Shown here in pieces: positions 22,439 through 34,066 of a stretch of 64,000 nt of DNA. Below the pieces are notes generated by a model. The model saw only the letters and a list, made by a program, of their open reading frames with translations, was not told the DNA's origin and did no database searches. Within the stretch, counting starts at the first letter, position 1, and every line of letters begins with the position of its first letter. This DNA is from Euryodendron excelsum (taxonomy: Eukaryota > Streptophyta > Magnoliopsida > Ericales > Pentaphylacaceae), in the NCBI GenBank assembly GCA_033060915.1, contig CM065389.1, positions 12,241,501 through 12,305,500 of the forward strand. The letters are read 5' to 3'. The translations under genes were made by a program, and so were the position numbers.

Positions 22439-23551
22439 TCAAGTGGCAATCTGCTTCAACAACTCCACCACCTTATTCATTGCAGGCCTGTACATAGTTA
22501 TCTCACTAGTACACAAGGTAGCAATCCTGAAAAACTCCACAACCCCTGCTTCTTTTAGCCCATCCCTTGAAATATTAGCATCTAGCATATCCATATGCCT
22601 ATTTTGTACCACCATTTTCCTAGCCCATTCAACCAGCCTCACTTCCTTGCCATCCTCCTCCGCCTTAAACGGCAAATTAGGCCGAATCCCGGTGGCAATC
22701 TCAAGCATCAGAATCCCAAAACTGTAGACATCCCCTAGGGCCGTCGCCATGGTGGCGCCGTGAATATACTCTGGCGGCATGTAGCCCATTGTTCCGGCCA
22801 CTTGGGTGGACACATGGGAATGTGACCCTTCCATTCTTCTAGCTAGCCCAAAATCGGCGATGTGTGCCTCAAATTCAGAGTCTAGTAAAACATTGCTAGC
22901 CTTAATGTCTCTATGGATAATGGGCGTTTCTAGATTGTGCATGTATGTTAGGCCATTGGCAACGCCTATAGTGATCTTGAGTCTTGTTTCCCAAGATAAC
23001 GGCAGCCTCGGGACTGATGCCGACGAGTCATTCTCCGATGATGAGGTGTCGAGAAGCCATTGGTCGAGGCTGCCTTTCTGGATGAACTCGTAGATTAGGA
23101 CCCGCTCCGAACCCGTGGCGCAGTACCCGAAGATCGTGACGATGTTCGGGTGGCGGAGCTTACCTAAGGTTTCCATCTCGGCCCGGAACTCGCGGAACCC
23201 TTGAAAGGCGTCGAGGCCGAGCTTCTTGATGGCGACGGTGACGCCGTTGGAGAGGCGGGCCTTGTAGACGAGCCCGAAGCTGCCGTCGCCGATGATAAGG
23301 TCCGGCGAGAAGTTCCGGGTCGCCTGGATGAGCTCTGGCATGGAGATCCGGTTCAGAGACGGGTCGAACGTGGCGCTCTCGCCGATCTGAATCGAGGAGA
23401 GCTCCGAATTGTGCACGGTTCCAGTCCGGGTTCGAGCCTGCGGGTCTTGGCGCTTTCCTTCTTTGCAGAAGGCGAAGATGACGGCGAAGAATAGCATGAC
23501 GACGAAGAAGCTCGCGGCCGCTGCAAAGACGCCCTGGAGGGTTTGATCCAT
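22439..23551 (-). CDS. Membrane-anchored receptor-like protein kinase without ectodomain
   Basis: An intronless 370-codon gene. Residues 8-28 form one hydrophobic segment followed by basic residues (CKEGKRQ), so the kinase should face the cytoplasm from a membrane anchor. The kinase domain covers about 80-368. It has the glycine loop GDGSFG at 88-93, the catalytic Lys at 109 in VAIKK, Glu125 in the C helix, HRDIKASN at 213-220 (an RD kinase), DFG at 233-235 and PPEY near 259-262. All key residues are intact, which predicts an active Ser/Thr kinase. It resembles the kinase half of LRR receptor kinases of the EMS1/PSKR type, but there is no signal peptide and no LRRs. That may be its natural form or a truncated receptor. 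The substrate and ligand are unknown. The ATG at 23551 is the first in frame and gives the membrane helix. The GA run at 23588-23604 would be a CT-rich leader. Confidence 0.9.
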   Translation of the reverse strand: MDQTLQGVFAAAASFFVVMLFFAVIFAFCKEGKRQDPQARTRTGTVHNSELSSIQIGESATFDPSLNRISMPELIQATRNFSPDLIIGDGSFGLVYKARLSNGVTVAIKKLGLDAFQGFREFRAEMETLGKLRHPNIVTIFGYCATGSERVLIYEFIQKGSLDQWLLDTSSSENDSSASVPRLPLSWETRLKITIGVANGLTYMHNLETPIIHRDIKASNVLLDSEFEAHIADFGLARRMEGSHSHVSTQVAGTMGYMPPEYIHGATMATALGDVYSFGILMLEIATGIRPNLPFKAEEDGKEVRLVEWARKMVVQNRHMDMLDANISRDGLKEAGVVEFFRIATLCTSEITMYRPAMNKVVELLKQIAT

Positions 23552-23587
23552 GGAGAATTCAGATGGGTTTTCGAGAGAAAGCTGTAC

Positions 23588-23604
23588 AGAGAGAGAGAGA
23601 GAGG
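23588..23604 (-). promoter_or_regulatory. CT-rich leader (GA run on plus strand) upstream of the kinase
   Basis: A GA dinucleotide run 37 bases upstream of the start codon reads as CT repeats in the sense direction. This is common in plant 5' leaders and core promoters. No TATA box was seen nearby. A small direct repeat, GTATTGACTGACT, lies upstream at about 23692 and 23727. Confidence 0.4.
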
Positions 23605-23904
23605 TGGGTTGTGTGGTGGTGCTGGCGATGAAGTTTTGGGAAGGGTTACTTGAGAGAGATGTCGAAGGAAATGAAGGGCTTGTTGAATTGGTGTATTGAC
23701 TGACTCTCTTTACCGAATAGGAGAGTATTGACTGACTGTCGGGGAAGCAGAATATGAGCCGCCATTACCGGGGCTTTCACGGAATAAGAGTTGTTCGGAC
23801 TTGGAGGGAGGGTGGGGCTCGGGTCTAGTCAACGCTTGCTTGTTCAGTGGGTCGTGGGTGCTTCTTAATTCCATGTTTCTGCTTTGATCGACGGCCGACA
23901 TCAA

Positions 23905-25873
23905 ACTAATTAAATGTTTAGTGATATGATTTGAGAGTGTTTTTGGTTAATTAGGTTATTGATTAAGGTTTAAATGATAATCCGGCTTATGTAGTATCAG
24001 TCAATGATAGACGGTTACAATGACAATGTGCATCTGTGGTGTACCAAATTTGATGGTCTGTCTCTAACCTTGTGGGACTGCTGCTAGCACGAACATTCAC
24101 CACATATCGTGATCAGCCACCAATCGGACGGATGGAACTCAATATTTTTTACCTAACCTTAATTTCCAATTGTCAAGGGGCAAAAATTCCAAACAAAATA
24201 GAAGCAAAATTTATTTGCCTTGCACTTAACTTCTCCTTTTCAAGGAGTTATTAAGTGATTAATTCTGTTAAAAAAAAATTTACATACCCTCGCCCACCCC
24301 ACCAAAAAAAAAATTGCACATGAAGAGGTGAACAATTTTATTTATCCTACTGGAATGGAACTCAATTAGCTAATATATTATGTATCACAACAGGTGTCGT
24401 ACATGAAAATTACGTGTACAATTTCAGTTCTCTATTTTTTTTTTTATTAAAGAGAGCTATTTATGGAGCTCTAATAGAATCCTCCTTTAATTTTCACTTG
24501 TATTCATATTATGTGCAATTATGATCTGTTTCTTGCTAAACAAAATCTACTAGTAAAAGAAACATCAAAAGAAACCCGTCAAAACTATGTGGTAATCAAA
24601 CTTCGCAAATCAAGTACTCTAATCGAACTAGGTTAAAAGGGTAAGAAACATTAATTTTTGACCAATACGCGTTGTTTGATTTTTATTGAATTTCAATGTG
24701 AATTTTTTTACTAGTAAACCAATAGACAACGTTTAATCTACGATACAGCACATATCCTGTTTTTCATGTATGATTGGGACATAAAAATAAGGATGCATGA
24801 ATAACTAAGGAAGATCAACCTCATTTAATCTTTTCTTACATGTGTTATATGTACCTACTAAAATAGATAATTGCATTAAACTATAATTAAAGCAGCAATA
24901 TTATAATTGGTATATAATGCAAGGTGAGTATTTCTCTAGTATTGACCTCCCCACAAAAAAGAATGTATATATGTATACATATATATTTATATATATGTAT
25001 ATGACATGACTATATTCTTGGACGGACCCAACGTCATGGCCTAAACAGCACGGCGACTTCTAGTCGTGCCTAACACTCCAGTAGTGGTTGGTTGGTTAAT
25101 TGAGAGAATAGTTCTTACCAAAGGTAAATGCTACTTTACCGAACCTTGGAAATAAGCCAGTGACTTGGCATGAAAGAAAAGAAAAGGGAGGAGGGGACAA
25201 TAGTAGATTATCAGGGAAAGGATTGTATTTTCCTTTCACTTATATAGTTTCGATGAGTGGAAAGAAAGAGAAATGAGAGAAGAATTTAAAGCCATTGTAC
25301 AATTAGGTCCTTTATATTTCAAAGTGAGTATACAAACTTAAGGTACCAAAAAAGTCATTTCACTTAATTATATTAGAGAGGGAGTTTCTTTCCCCTCCTA
25401 TCCACCCACTTTTGGGCATATTACATATCTGTGGTCTCAGATATATCTCAAGATTAGACTCCATGATACCAATATATTGGCATTTAACCCCATGATACCA
25501 ATATATTTGTATGTACAATTCTAGTATAGCAGCAAATGATAGTGATGACCTGCCAGTACTGAAATAATGCAGCAGAAAATCGACAATGACTGCAATAATC
25601 TATACAGAATAGTCTGAACACATCCTCGAACTTACTTAAGCAACCTGCAATGGCAGCAGAAGCCAGCAAAAGGAAGTTTTCTCAGTAGTGTTGGATGATT
25701 GTCCATCAGTGGTCACAATGAGTAAACAAAGATGAATGAGAAATGTATGGATATACTATTTTCCGAAAATAATTTCATAGAATTCTGAAAAACGGTTGAA
25801 CTATTGATCACCTATGCTGTCTTCGAAAACTCCGTTGGAGAATAATAAGAAGACAACTTTGTAAGAATATGTA
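23905..25873. other. AT-rich intergenic spacer
   Basis: No gene recognised. It contains TA-rich alternating sequence around 24964-25002 and a short direct repeat of CATGATACCAATATATT near 25462 and 25491. Confidence 0.5.
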
Positions 25874-25881
25874 TCGTCAAG

Positions 25882-26078
25882 CAGAGGCAGACCCATCCTA
25901 GGGCCAAGGGGGCCGGCCCCCTTGATTTTTTAAATTTCTCTTTAGGCCTCATGTATTTTTGTATATTTATGTGATGAATTAGCGTATTGGCCCTCCAAAA
26001 CTTTACCTTAACCCTCTAAATTTAAATTTTTTTTTTGACCTTGGCCCTTCTTCAATTAAATTTTTAGGTCCGTCCCTG
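25882..26078. mobile_element. Small hAT-type MITE (197 bp)
   Basis: The left end CAGAGGCAGACCCATCC pairs with the reverse complement of the right end, CAGGGACGGACCTAAAAA. It is flanked by 8-bp repeats TCGTCAAG (25874-25881) and TTGTCAAG (26079-26086), identical at seven of eight positions. Eight bases is the hAT target duplication length. The interior is AT-rich with no coding capacity. Confidence 0.7.
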
Positions 26079-26086
26079 TTGTCAAG

Positions 26087-27694
26087 GAACCTAAAAGACT
26101 ACTAAATAAGTATAAACTGGCTACGATCTCTTTCCATTGGATCAGTAGGCTGGCCAAGATTCATGGAAAGCATTCTTTGCAATGCTACCAAATCATATCA
26201 TAAGATCAAACAAGGCATTTGAAACATATAGCTTCCTAAAGATTCTTGTCCAAATCAGGACATAACATTGCTGATGTTCCTAAAATTTCTTCTCTACCAT
26301 GGAACCAAAGTCCACAACATATATTACATCATAACAAAATTTTAATTTTAAGACAAAAGGTAATGCAGGACTCCAGACAATACACAAAAAAGCCATTACA
26401 CCTAAAAATGAGCAGCCCAGTGCACGAGACTTCGGAAAAACATAGCCAATACACCTATAATCTAAAAAAACTACAGAATTCGAGAAAGCATAACCTTAGC
26501 ACTCGAGGACAATCCGCATAACTTAGAGCTCCTAACATGCACCCTTACTGAAAAATTCACAGAAGACATATCTTGCACATCTCAAGGTATTGGAACCTCA
26601 AAGGCTCCGTGGAAACATTCAGATAGTTAATATAAACATTGGAGTCTCTTAAATTTGCACCAAGGTAAAACTAACAAAACACAATGCACAGCTCAAGGTA
26701 AAACTAAACAATAGTTGCTTGAAAGGTATAAGAGTAACCAGCAGAGCTTAAAGCAACAAGTAATTTTTATACCAACAATGACATAAGTCCACTGATTTTG
26801 TAGCTATTATGCACATTATTAACCTTGCAGATATATAAAGGCAACACAACCTCATGGACATCCCAGTCTTTTGAAGCTCCATCATACATTTTCTCCAAAA
26901 ACCAACTACTTCAGAGAATTGGTTTTACAATTTTCTTTCCACACGGAATAAAGTAGGAACTTATGATTAACATAATTTTTATTCACATCGCACTTTTGCA
27001 GAGTTTGAAAGAGTGTACAAGGAGAGAAAGAATGTAGGTTAGAGGGGGAGAGAGAGTGGAGCCAGTTAATTCGGAGGAACAAATTTACATGAAATGGCTA
27101 AACATGACTCACATACAAAAACTATGTCTATATAAAATAACCATAAAACAAAGGGTGAAGGGAATGGAATAAAAGCAATTGAACACGACACCCTTATGTA
27201 TAAAAAAGAAACTTCACATTACAGTTGTAAATTTCTATAGCTGAGGAGACGCATATATAATGATTATAGACAATATGATTAAAAAAAACTTCACATTACA
27301 TTTGTCCCAATATAATAATAAATTTTGGGCATAACAAAAAAGCCTTATCAAAACACCATCGCGCAAAGCAGAAGGCCACAATATGATCGACGCAACCAGG
27401 GACGAAGTTAGTGGGGGGCCAGGGGGGCATGCCCCCCTAACATTTGAAAAATCTTGCCATGTTTAGTATAAATTTAAGCCCATGAAATTTCGCATTCTAA
27501 AATGACCCCCTAATGATAAAAAAATTCATTATATAGATTAAGGTCTATATAATAGAGAGATTATAATTTGATTCCACGTTCTCACAAATAGAAGTAAACT
27601 TTCTTTTAATCTCATGTTTTAAGTTTCGAGTGCAATTAGAACTGTAGTCTAATTATTAAATGCTTAAAAGTATGCATGCAGAAAAACCCTATGC
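26087..27694. other. Intergenic spacer
   Basis: No supported gene. Near 27390 is CAGGGACGAAGTTAG followed by G-rich and CCCCCCTAAC text. It resembles another hAT/Mutator-type terminus, but the other end was not found. Confidence 0.5.
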
Positions 27695-27699
27695 AGCTA

Positions 27700-28699
27700 T
27701 GTTGAAAAGATTTTCAAATTATATAATATATATAGTAGTTTTGGGGTTTTCCAAAATGGTTTTAACTAGCTTTGAAGAAAGTCTTTATTGCCTTATTAAA
27801 TGAATCCCACATTAGAAAGTGAGAAGTTTGGTAAGACATTTATAAATGCCAACAACTTTCTATGAATTGTTTTAGAGCAATGATTGGGTGTAGCACACAA
27901 GTGTGAGCATGTGCACCAAGCCACATGTGCGCCACGCGTACGTCTCGCGTGCGAGTCGCGTGGCACAATGTGGCGCTTTAGTGGCGCACTTGGCACTTGG
28001 CACTTGGCACTTGGCACTTGCGCGTGTGGTGTGTGGTGTGTGATCAAGACCATTGATTTTTTGTCAATCATGATGATCAACGATCGGATGGCTAATACAT
28101 AAGCAAAAAGGATCGTATGGTGAGAATCACACCTGATCATAAAGGTGTGATGAATGATCTGATCAAACAATGAATATGTGCGATCTACACCGTTAGATTA
28201 GAAAATGGGCGATCCGACGGCTGTATTTAAACCTGCAAGTGACTGTTAGAAATCAGTTATTATTTGAATTCTAACAGTTATGTCTGGTCCAAAAAGACAC
28301 CAAAATGTCTATAAAAATATGGCAAATTCGCAGAAAATGAGAGATTTTTTTTTTTCTGCAACTTCTTTTTATATTATAAGGTATTAAAATTCTTGATTCT
28401 TTCTAGTTTTTATTGTTCATCATCTCTGAAGTCTGTTTCTGCAGAAATAGACATTCAGATTCTTGGCAGACTTGATAATCAGAGGGTATTCGGGTCTGAT
28501 TTCGTGTGTGCAACACGCAGTCAAAATTACAGATTTTCTGGGCTCCATTGTATCCTGGAGGCGATTCGACATTAACCCAGTGCACACCAGATTCTGAGAA
28601 TTGGTGGGGGCGAATATCGTCTTAAGGAAAGCGATATTAATCGTGCCTTGGACATGTTCATTCATCTTCTTCTTCCTTTTACAGATTTTTGCACTAACA
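27700..28699 (+). mobile_element. Solo LTR (1,000 bp)
   Basis: It starts TGTTGAAAAG and ends GCACTAACA. It is flanked by the exact 5-bp duplication AGCTA at 27695-27699 and 28700-28704. It contains no gag or pol. A short tandem run of GGCACTT units lies at about 27988-28020. The downstream part (28393-28690) gives spurious frames on both strands. Orientation is inferred as plus from its general layout and is not certain. Confidence 0.85.
27988..28020 (+). repeat. Tandem 7-bp repeat (GGCACTT)n inside the solo LTR
   Basis: Four to five consecutive GGCACTT units, followed by GCGCGTGTGGTGTGTGG. Confidence 0.85.
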
Positions 28700-28704
28700 A
28701 GCTA

Positions 28705-29061
28705 TAACTAATATGGTTACTGATTAGTTAATTCTGCTGCACTTATGCCTGTATGTATTGATATACAAGGAGGATCTCGATAGTTTACTCAAGGAGCAAT
28801 CTAGGGCAGAAAGTAATAAGTCACATAGACATCTCCCAGTCCGATTAATAGAACAAAAACACAAGAAATGAAATTATTAGATCACCTTATCCCCACTTCA
28901 TGTTGATAAAGGCACTTCTTTCCTAAGCACGAAAAAAGTTGAAGTAGCATAGAAAATATAGAAAAAAAGATTTACTTCTTGCAATTTTTAACATACGAAG
29001 CTCACCTTTGCTGCGTTATTCCAATTTGTTGTTGCATTATCAACCTCAGCTAATTACAATA
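28705..29061. other. Spacer left of the LINE-flanking direct repeat
   Basis: AT-rich with no supported feature. Confidence 0.5.
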
Positions 29062-29358
29062 CAAATTTGTTTGAATTGGAAATTATTAACTGCAAAATTT
29101 AAAACAATAAGTTGGGAATACAAGTACCTTAATAATAACAGAGTTTACATACTTACCTTTTCAATTAAAACAAATTACAGCAAAATGAAAAAAAAAATAT
29201 TAATCATGGATCAAATCAATCTGTTTTTATTACTTTATTGCTCCAAATTAGTTAAAGTTTGCCAACAAGTAACCAAATGGAACATCAGAGCAAGCAAATC
29301 ATAATACAAACAGAATTTGTGTACTAGTTTGTTCTATATGAATATTATGGTGACATCA
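29062..29358 (+). repeat. Left copy of a direct repeat of about 290 bp flanking the LINE
   Basis: It aligns in the same orientation with 45446-45735. Matching landmarks are AACTGCAAAATTTAAAACAA with AATTGCAAAATTTAAGACAA, then AAACAAATTACA-CAAAATG, ATTGCTCCAAATT, GCAAGCAAATCATAATACAA, and finally GACATCAT. The match stops where the LINE poly-A (T run at 29359) begins. Confidence 0.7.
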
Positions 29359-29462
29359 TTTTTTTTTTTTGGGCTGAATAAAGTGACTGAAAGAAACAAA
29401 AACAGAGACAAAGCAGAACAAAAACAGACTAGGCAGAAGAAAAAAAACAAAAACAAACTAAC

Positions 29463-29980
29463 TCATCCCCCATCTATTGGGAAATCTGCACTTATTGCCT
29501 CCAGAACAAAGCACGACAACTCCTCAACAGATAAGGTCCCAGTGAAATTGTTTCGAAATGCCCATCTAGCCATCTTATGCGCAACCTTATTAACCCTTCT
29601 TGGCAGAAATGCCAATGTCCAGTTGCAGCTAGAAGATACCAGAGACTTTATATCCATCACTAGAGGGATAATGGACCAATGAGGATGTTTGATAATATTC
29701 AAGCAAGAATGGACTACCACTTGGGAATCCCCCTCGGAAATCACATATTCCCAGCCGTCATACACAGTCTAAACACATGCGATTCTGGCTACCTCAACTT
29801 CAACAGAAAGATGGAGTAAGATCGACCTGAGACAGCATTTGCAAAGACAACCTTTCCACGGTGATCTCTAGCAATAGCTGTTGCAACCATCTTTCCAATG
29901 GAGAAAGTAGCATCGAAATTCATCTTAAGGAGGGACCCCATTGGAGGAGAATTCCACTTTGGAAGATCAGGCATGGTAGG
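29463..29980 (-). pseudogene. LINE ORF2 C-terminal RNase H domain
   Basis: Two minus frames cover it. The first (to 29974) has KWNSPPMGSLLKMNFDATFS, the RNase H start with its catalytic Asp. The second (29765-29463) has ISEGDSQVVVHSC and RRVNKVAHKMARWA, matching the E-x-D and R-x-x-N-x-x-AH-x-A parts of the plant LINE RNase H family. A stop and frame change separate them. Confidence 0.8.
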
Positions 29981-30106
29981 AATGACACTAGAGGGTGTAT
30001 TTGTGGCATTAACTCTAGCCCCATAGTGCTCAACTCACAACTCATGCACTTCCTTGCAAATGGCATCCCCATTTACGACTTTGGCTTCAAAACAACAAGC
30101 ATTCCT

Positions 30107-31160
30107 CTATTTCCATATCCTGTCCATGAAGATAGCTGAGCAAGCAGCAAAAGAACTACGGTTAGTATTTGGGGGTAGTCCCAAAACAGAGGGATCCAAG
30201 ATTATAGCTATCCATTCAACCACTGAAGATGCACCAATCATAGAAGTCTGGATGTTCCAACTTTTAAACCAAACCATTCGTGCAATTACACATCCAAAGA
30301 AAAATGTGAGTAGTGTCTCAGGTTCCAAACCACGAAATGGGCAAGATATATCATCCATGACAAAAGATCTTACTACCAGGATAGTCTTAGTTGGAATAGC
30401 ATTAGAGGCCACTCGCCAAATCATAATCTTGAGACGCTCGTGAATCTTGAGTTTCCAAAGACGTTTCCACAACAGAGTGCAGAGACCAGCAAATTGTAAC
30501 GGCTGGTTATTGATATCACAGTGGTATGCTGAGTGAGCAGAGAAAGTCCTAGAGCCATCATGTAGCCAACCCCAAGAGTCTACCTTGGCCACTGCTGGAA
30601 TAGGGATTTTAAGGATTTTCTGCACAGACCGATGGGTGAAAATATTCTGAAGCAGATCAACATTCCAAGAGAGACATTCCGAGTTGATTAATTCACAAAC
30701 CTTGGTCTGATGGACATTACTAATATCAAGAGGGACAGGACAAAAATTTGGAAGATTGGGCACCCATGGATCTTTCCATATATCAATAGAAAATCCATCT
30801 CACACCCTCTTACAGGCACCCTTCAAGATTAAATCTCTAAAAGATAAAATATATTTTCAAATAAATGAATCAGATCGTTTCTTGTGCACTTCTAGAAAAG
30901 GGGTCGAATGACAGTCCTTTTTGAGTAAGAGGAAAGTCCAAAGACAATCCCCCTCACTGAGAAGTTGCCAACCTACTTTAGCAATCAACGCCTGATTAGC
31001 CTTGGAGAATTTCCTGAAGCCTAAAACTCCAACCTCTTTAGGTTTACACATATAGCTCCAAGCTTTTACATGGCAGCCTCTCTTGTCTTTAGGAGTACCC
31101 CACCAGAATTTACTGACACTACTATCCATAGTCCACAAATAAAGACTGGGAGCTTAAAGG
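30107..31160 (-). pseudogene. LINE ORF2 region between RT and RNase H, with zinc-binding segment
   Basis: The frame 31138-30857 has VSKFWWGTPKDKRGCHVKAW and LGFRKFSKANQALIAKVGWQ, standard in plant LINE ORF2 after the RT. The frame 30763-30107 has WKRLWKLKIHERLKIMIWRV with downstream Cys pairs (SCPFRG and FFFGC), the zinc-binding reverse transcriptase domain. Frames are interrupted between them. Confidence 0.85.
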
Positions 31161-31242
31161 AAGACATAGAATATATAAGGAGTGACATCGCTGCAGCTTT
31201 AACAAAGGTAGATCTACCTGCAAATGATAGAATTTTACATTT

Positions 31243-32240
31243 TCAACCAAAAAACTTACGGTTAAACTTGTCAACAATATAGCTGAAGGCCCTCTTCTTG
31301 GATCTTCCTATAAACATTGGCAAGCCCAAATAGACAACATCATCTTTCCCTTTCTGAAGACCCATCACCTGTTTGACCTCTTTCACAATATTACTGGGAC
31401 CATCTTTACTGAAAAATATAGCAGATTTTATCTTGTTCACCATTTGATTAGACCAACTTTCGTATAACGCTAAGCAACCCTAAATCACCTTAGCTTCTTT
31501 TGCATTAGGTCAACTAAAGATCAGTAAATCATTAGCAAACATAAGGTGTGATAAAGATTGACAATTTCTAGCAAATTTGATATCGTGGAACCACCACTTA
31601 TCTTCAACATGAGTGAGTAGTCTAGACAGAACCTCACTACAGATAATAAACAAGAAAGGGGATAAGGGATCCCCCTGCCTCAATCCTCTTTGTGGGTAGA
31701 ATAATCTAAAGGGACCACTATTGATCAAGAGGGAGAAAGAAGGCGTAGAAATGCATTGGTGGATCCATTGCATAAAACTTCAAGAAAGCCTAGATGCTTC
31801 ATAATAGAGATGAGAAAAGGCCACTCAACACGATCATATGCCTTAGTCATATCCACTTTGATTGCCATAAGAGCACCAGAACCCTTTTTCTGTTTTAAAG
31901 TGTACAGCACCTCATGGGCCAGGATAGTGTTTTCAGCTATACTCCGATTAGGCACGAACGCTGCTTGATTAGAAGCAATAATTCTGTCTAGAATAGGTCT
32001 CACACGGTTTGCTGGAATTTTTTAGATGACCTTATGGGCTACATTACATAAACTAATGGGTCTAAAATGCTCAAGTTTGCATGCATTCTGGCTCTTCGGG
32101 ATTAAAGTTATGAACGTGTGATTAAGTCCTTTTAACAAAAACCCATTCCGAAAGAAAGAGATCACCATGTTGCATAGATCACTGCCCACAGCATGCCTGT
32201 AGAATTTATAAAAAAAGAGCAGACATGCTATCTGGACCAA
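31243..32240 (-). pseudogene. LINE ORF2 reverse transcriptase core
   Basis: The RT blocks come in order: LKALGPDSM (32230s), LNHTFITLIPKSQNACKLEH and FRPISLCNV (32240-32022), a DRIIASNQAAFVPNRSIAEN block, MAIKVDMTKAYDRVEWPFL, RGLRQGDPLSPFLF, then LMFANDLLIF. The last box should read F-A-D-D, but here the third residue is Asn, so the metal-binding Asp pair is broken. There are also several frameshifts. The first block is interrupted upstream by the LTR-like insert at 32267. Confidence 0.9.
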
Positions 32241-32266
32241 GGGCCTTTAGAGGAGGCACGCTAAAT

Positions 32267-34061
32267 TGTCATGCCCAATCCTAATCAAGCATCATTAATG
32301 CCGTTTTAGGACGAACGTGATCGCACAGGTCACCTACCTGTAAGCGAAACCTCAACATAATCCTAAAGATAGAAATCTTATAGAAATAAATAACATCATA
32401 TTAAATAAATAAAAACCATCTCATAATCCTCCAACATACATCATTAAAAAAACTATTAATCCACACTTATGAATATTACAAAACCACAAAATAAACAAAC
32501 TCCAACAAGACTTTAATACAATGTACAACAATATACATGACTAATAACTCAACTACAGAGCTTCTCGAAACTCCCCAACTCAACACCAACAGTGGACTGG
32601 ACATTCCCCCATTTTCCTGCAAAGTAACCTGTATGGGTGTGAGCTATATATTCACGTGCTCACAAGATAATCAAACTCATAAAAAAGGAATGATAAACAT
32701 CCATTGAATTAAGTATCAATAAATAATACACCATCAACAATAAACAAAATGTCTCTTGTGATGCAATGTACGATACACTACATATGTGCGCGCTATTTTG
32801 ATAACATTGGCCCAATATATCGATAGCTTGTTATCAAGGACGTCCCACATCGACACCCTTTAGGTTAGCCCCACATCGGCTAAACCTTAGGTTAGCCCCT
32901 ACTCGGCTGAACCTCATTTATGCAATGCAAAGTATGCACACAATGTATGAATTGTATGTAATTATCACCTCATAATCAAGCAATCACCACCATTCATAAC
33001 AAAGCATTCAGTTCAATATGAATAAGATCATCAATATCCCCACCTGATACCGCTTACTCTCAAATTGAGCTACTCTTTTGGCTGAACCAAAATAGTATGA
33101 TCCGCTTCCAAACCTACCAAACACCACCACATCAAACAAGATGAAATAAATGTTATAATTCATAACCAATGCATAATTATAGCTTATACTCTTTAAATAT
33201 ATGATTGAGAACATCATCATGCGTTAGAACCTAATATCATGTTCAACCCTTCCCTAATGCAATCAAAGATATGAAACCACTTTCACTATCCCAACACCAT
33301 AACAAGTATCAATATATAGTTCTCACCTCAAGGAATAAACACAAAACTTTCTCTCTTGAATTCTTCTTCTTCCTTTTCTTTTCTCTCTTTTTTTTTGTCT
33401 TCTTTCTCTCCCAACCATCGTTGAACCAAGCTTTTTCTCTCTTGTCTTGCAAGACACAAAATAAATACAATGTGTATCTATTATCCACACATGTCACACA
33501 CACACGCTTGCTAGAAAAATTAGTAAAACACACACCTCTCACACATGAAGCACACACCTAGGTGTCTTAGAGTTAAACCCCCACCTAGCACGTCCTTGCT
33601 TCCTTAATCCACCTCTAATCCACATAATTAACATAATTAATCACACACATGATAATTAATCATGATTAACATAAGCTAAGCTTGAAGATTAATTAAGCTA
33701 ATTAATCATGAATTAAGCTCACCAATCATGCTTAAAAAAATATGATAATCTCCCAAATGCAAGTCCTCATTAAACCATACCAACCAAGCTCCTTGATTAA
33801 GGATAATCATGCACCATAAGCATGTTATTAAGCTAAGTATGATGCTAAGCAAGTTAGGGTTTCACAGATCTGGCAAAGACTGATCAGGACCGCCAACAAT
33901 AAGCAGACCATGGCCGAGCAGACCATGGCCAATCACAACCGAGCAGACCATGGCCAATTACGACCATGGCCGAGCACGGCCGAGCAGACCATACCGAGCA
34001 CGAGCTACCGAGTTGCATGTTATTAAGCTAAGTATGATGCTAAGCAATTTAGGGTCTCACA
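32267..34061. mobile_element. LTR-like insertion (1,795 bp) in the LINE reverse transcriptase
   Basis: It starts TGTCATGCCCAATCC and ends AGGGTCTCACA, with TAAAT at both 32262-32266 and 34062-34066. Removing it and one TAAAT rejoins the LINE frame, reading LFSVPPLKALGPDS across the junction. This proves it is an insertion. It has no coding capacity and may be a solo LTR. A 50-bp direct repeat (33817-33866 and 34013-34061) lies near its right end, around a small GC-rich repeat. Confidence 0.85.
33890..34010. repeat. GC-richer minisatellite with ACCATGGCCGAGCAG-like units
   Basis: Six or so imperfect iterations of GAGCAGACCATGGCC and CCGAGCACGGCCGAGC. They lie between the two copies of the 50-bp terminal repeat of the LTR-like insert. 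Confidence 0.75.
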
Positions 34062-34066
34062 TAAAT

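Noticed and set aside
22806..23494. Plus-strand frames at 22806-23093 and 23201-23494
   Set aside because: Antisense shadows of the kinase gene.
28393..28665. Overlapping frames on both strands
   Set aside because: They lie inside the 1-kb solo LTR with no domain.
29317..30443. Plus-strand frames opposite the LINE RNase H and zinc-binding region
   Set aside because: The minus strand carries clear LINE motifs. The plus frames have none.
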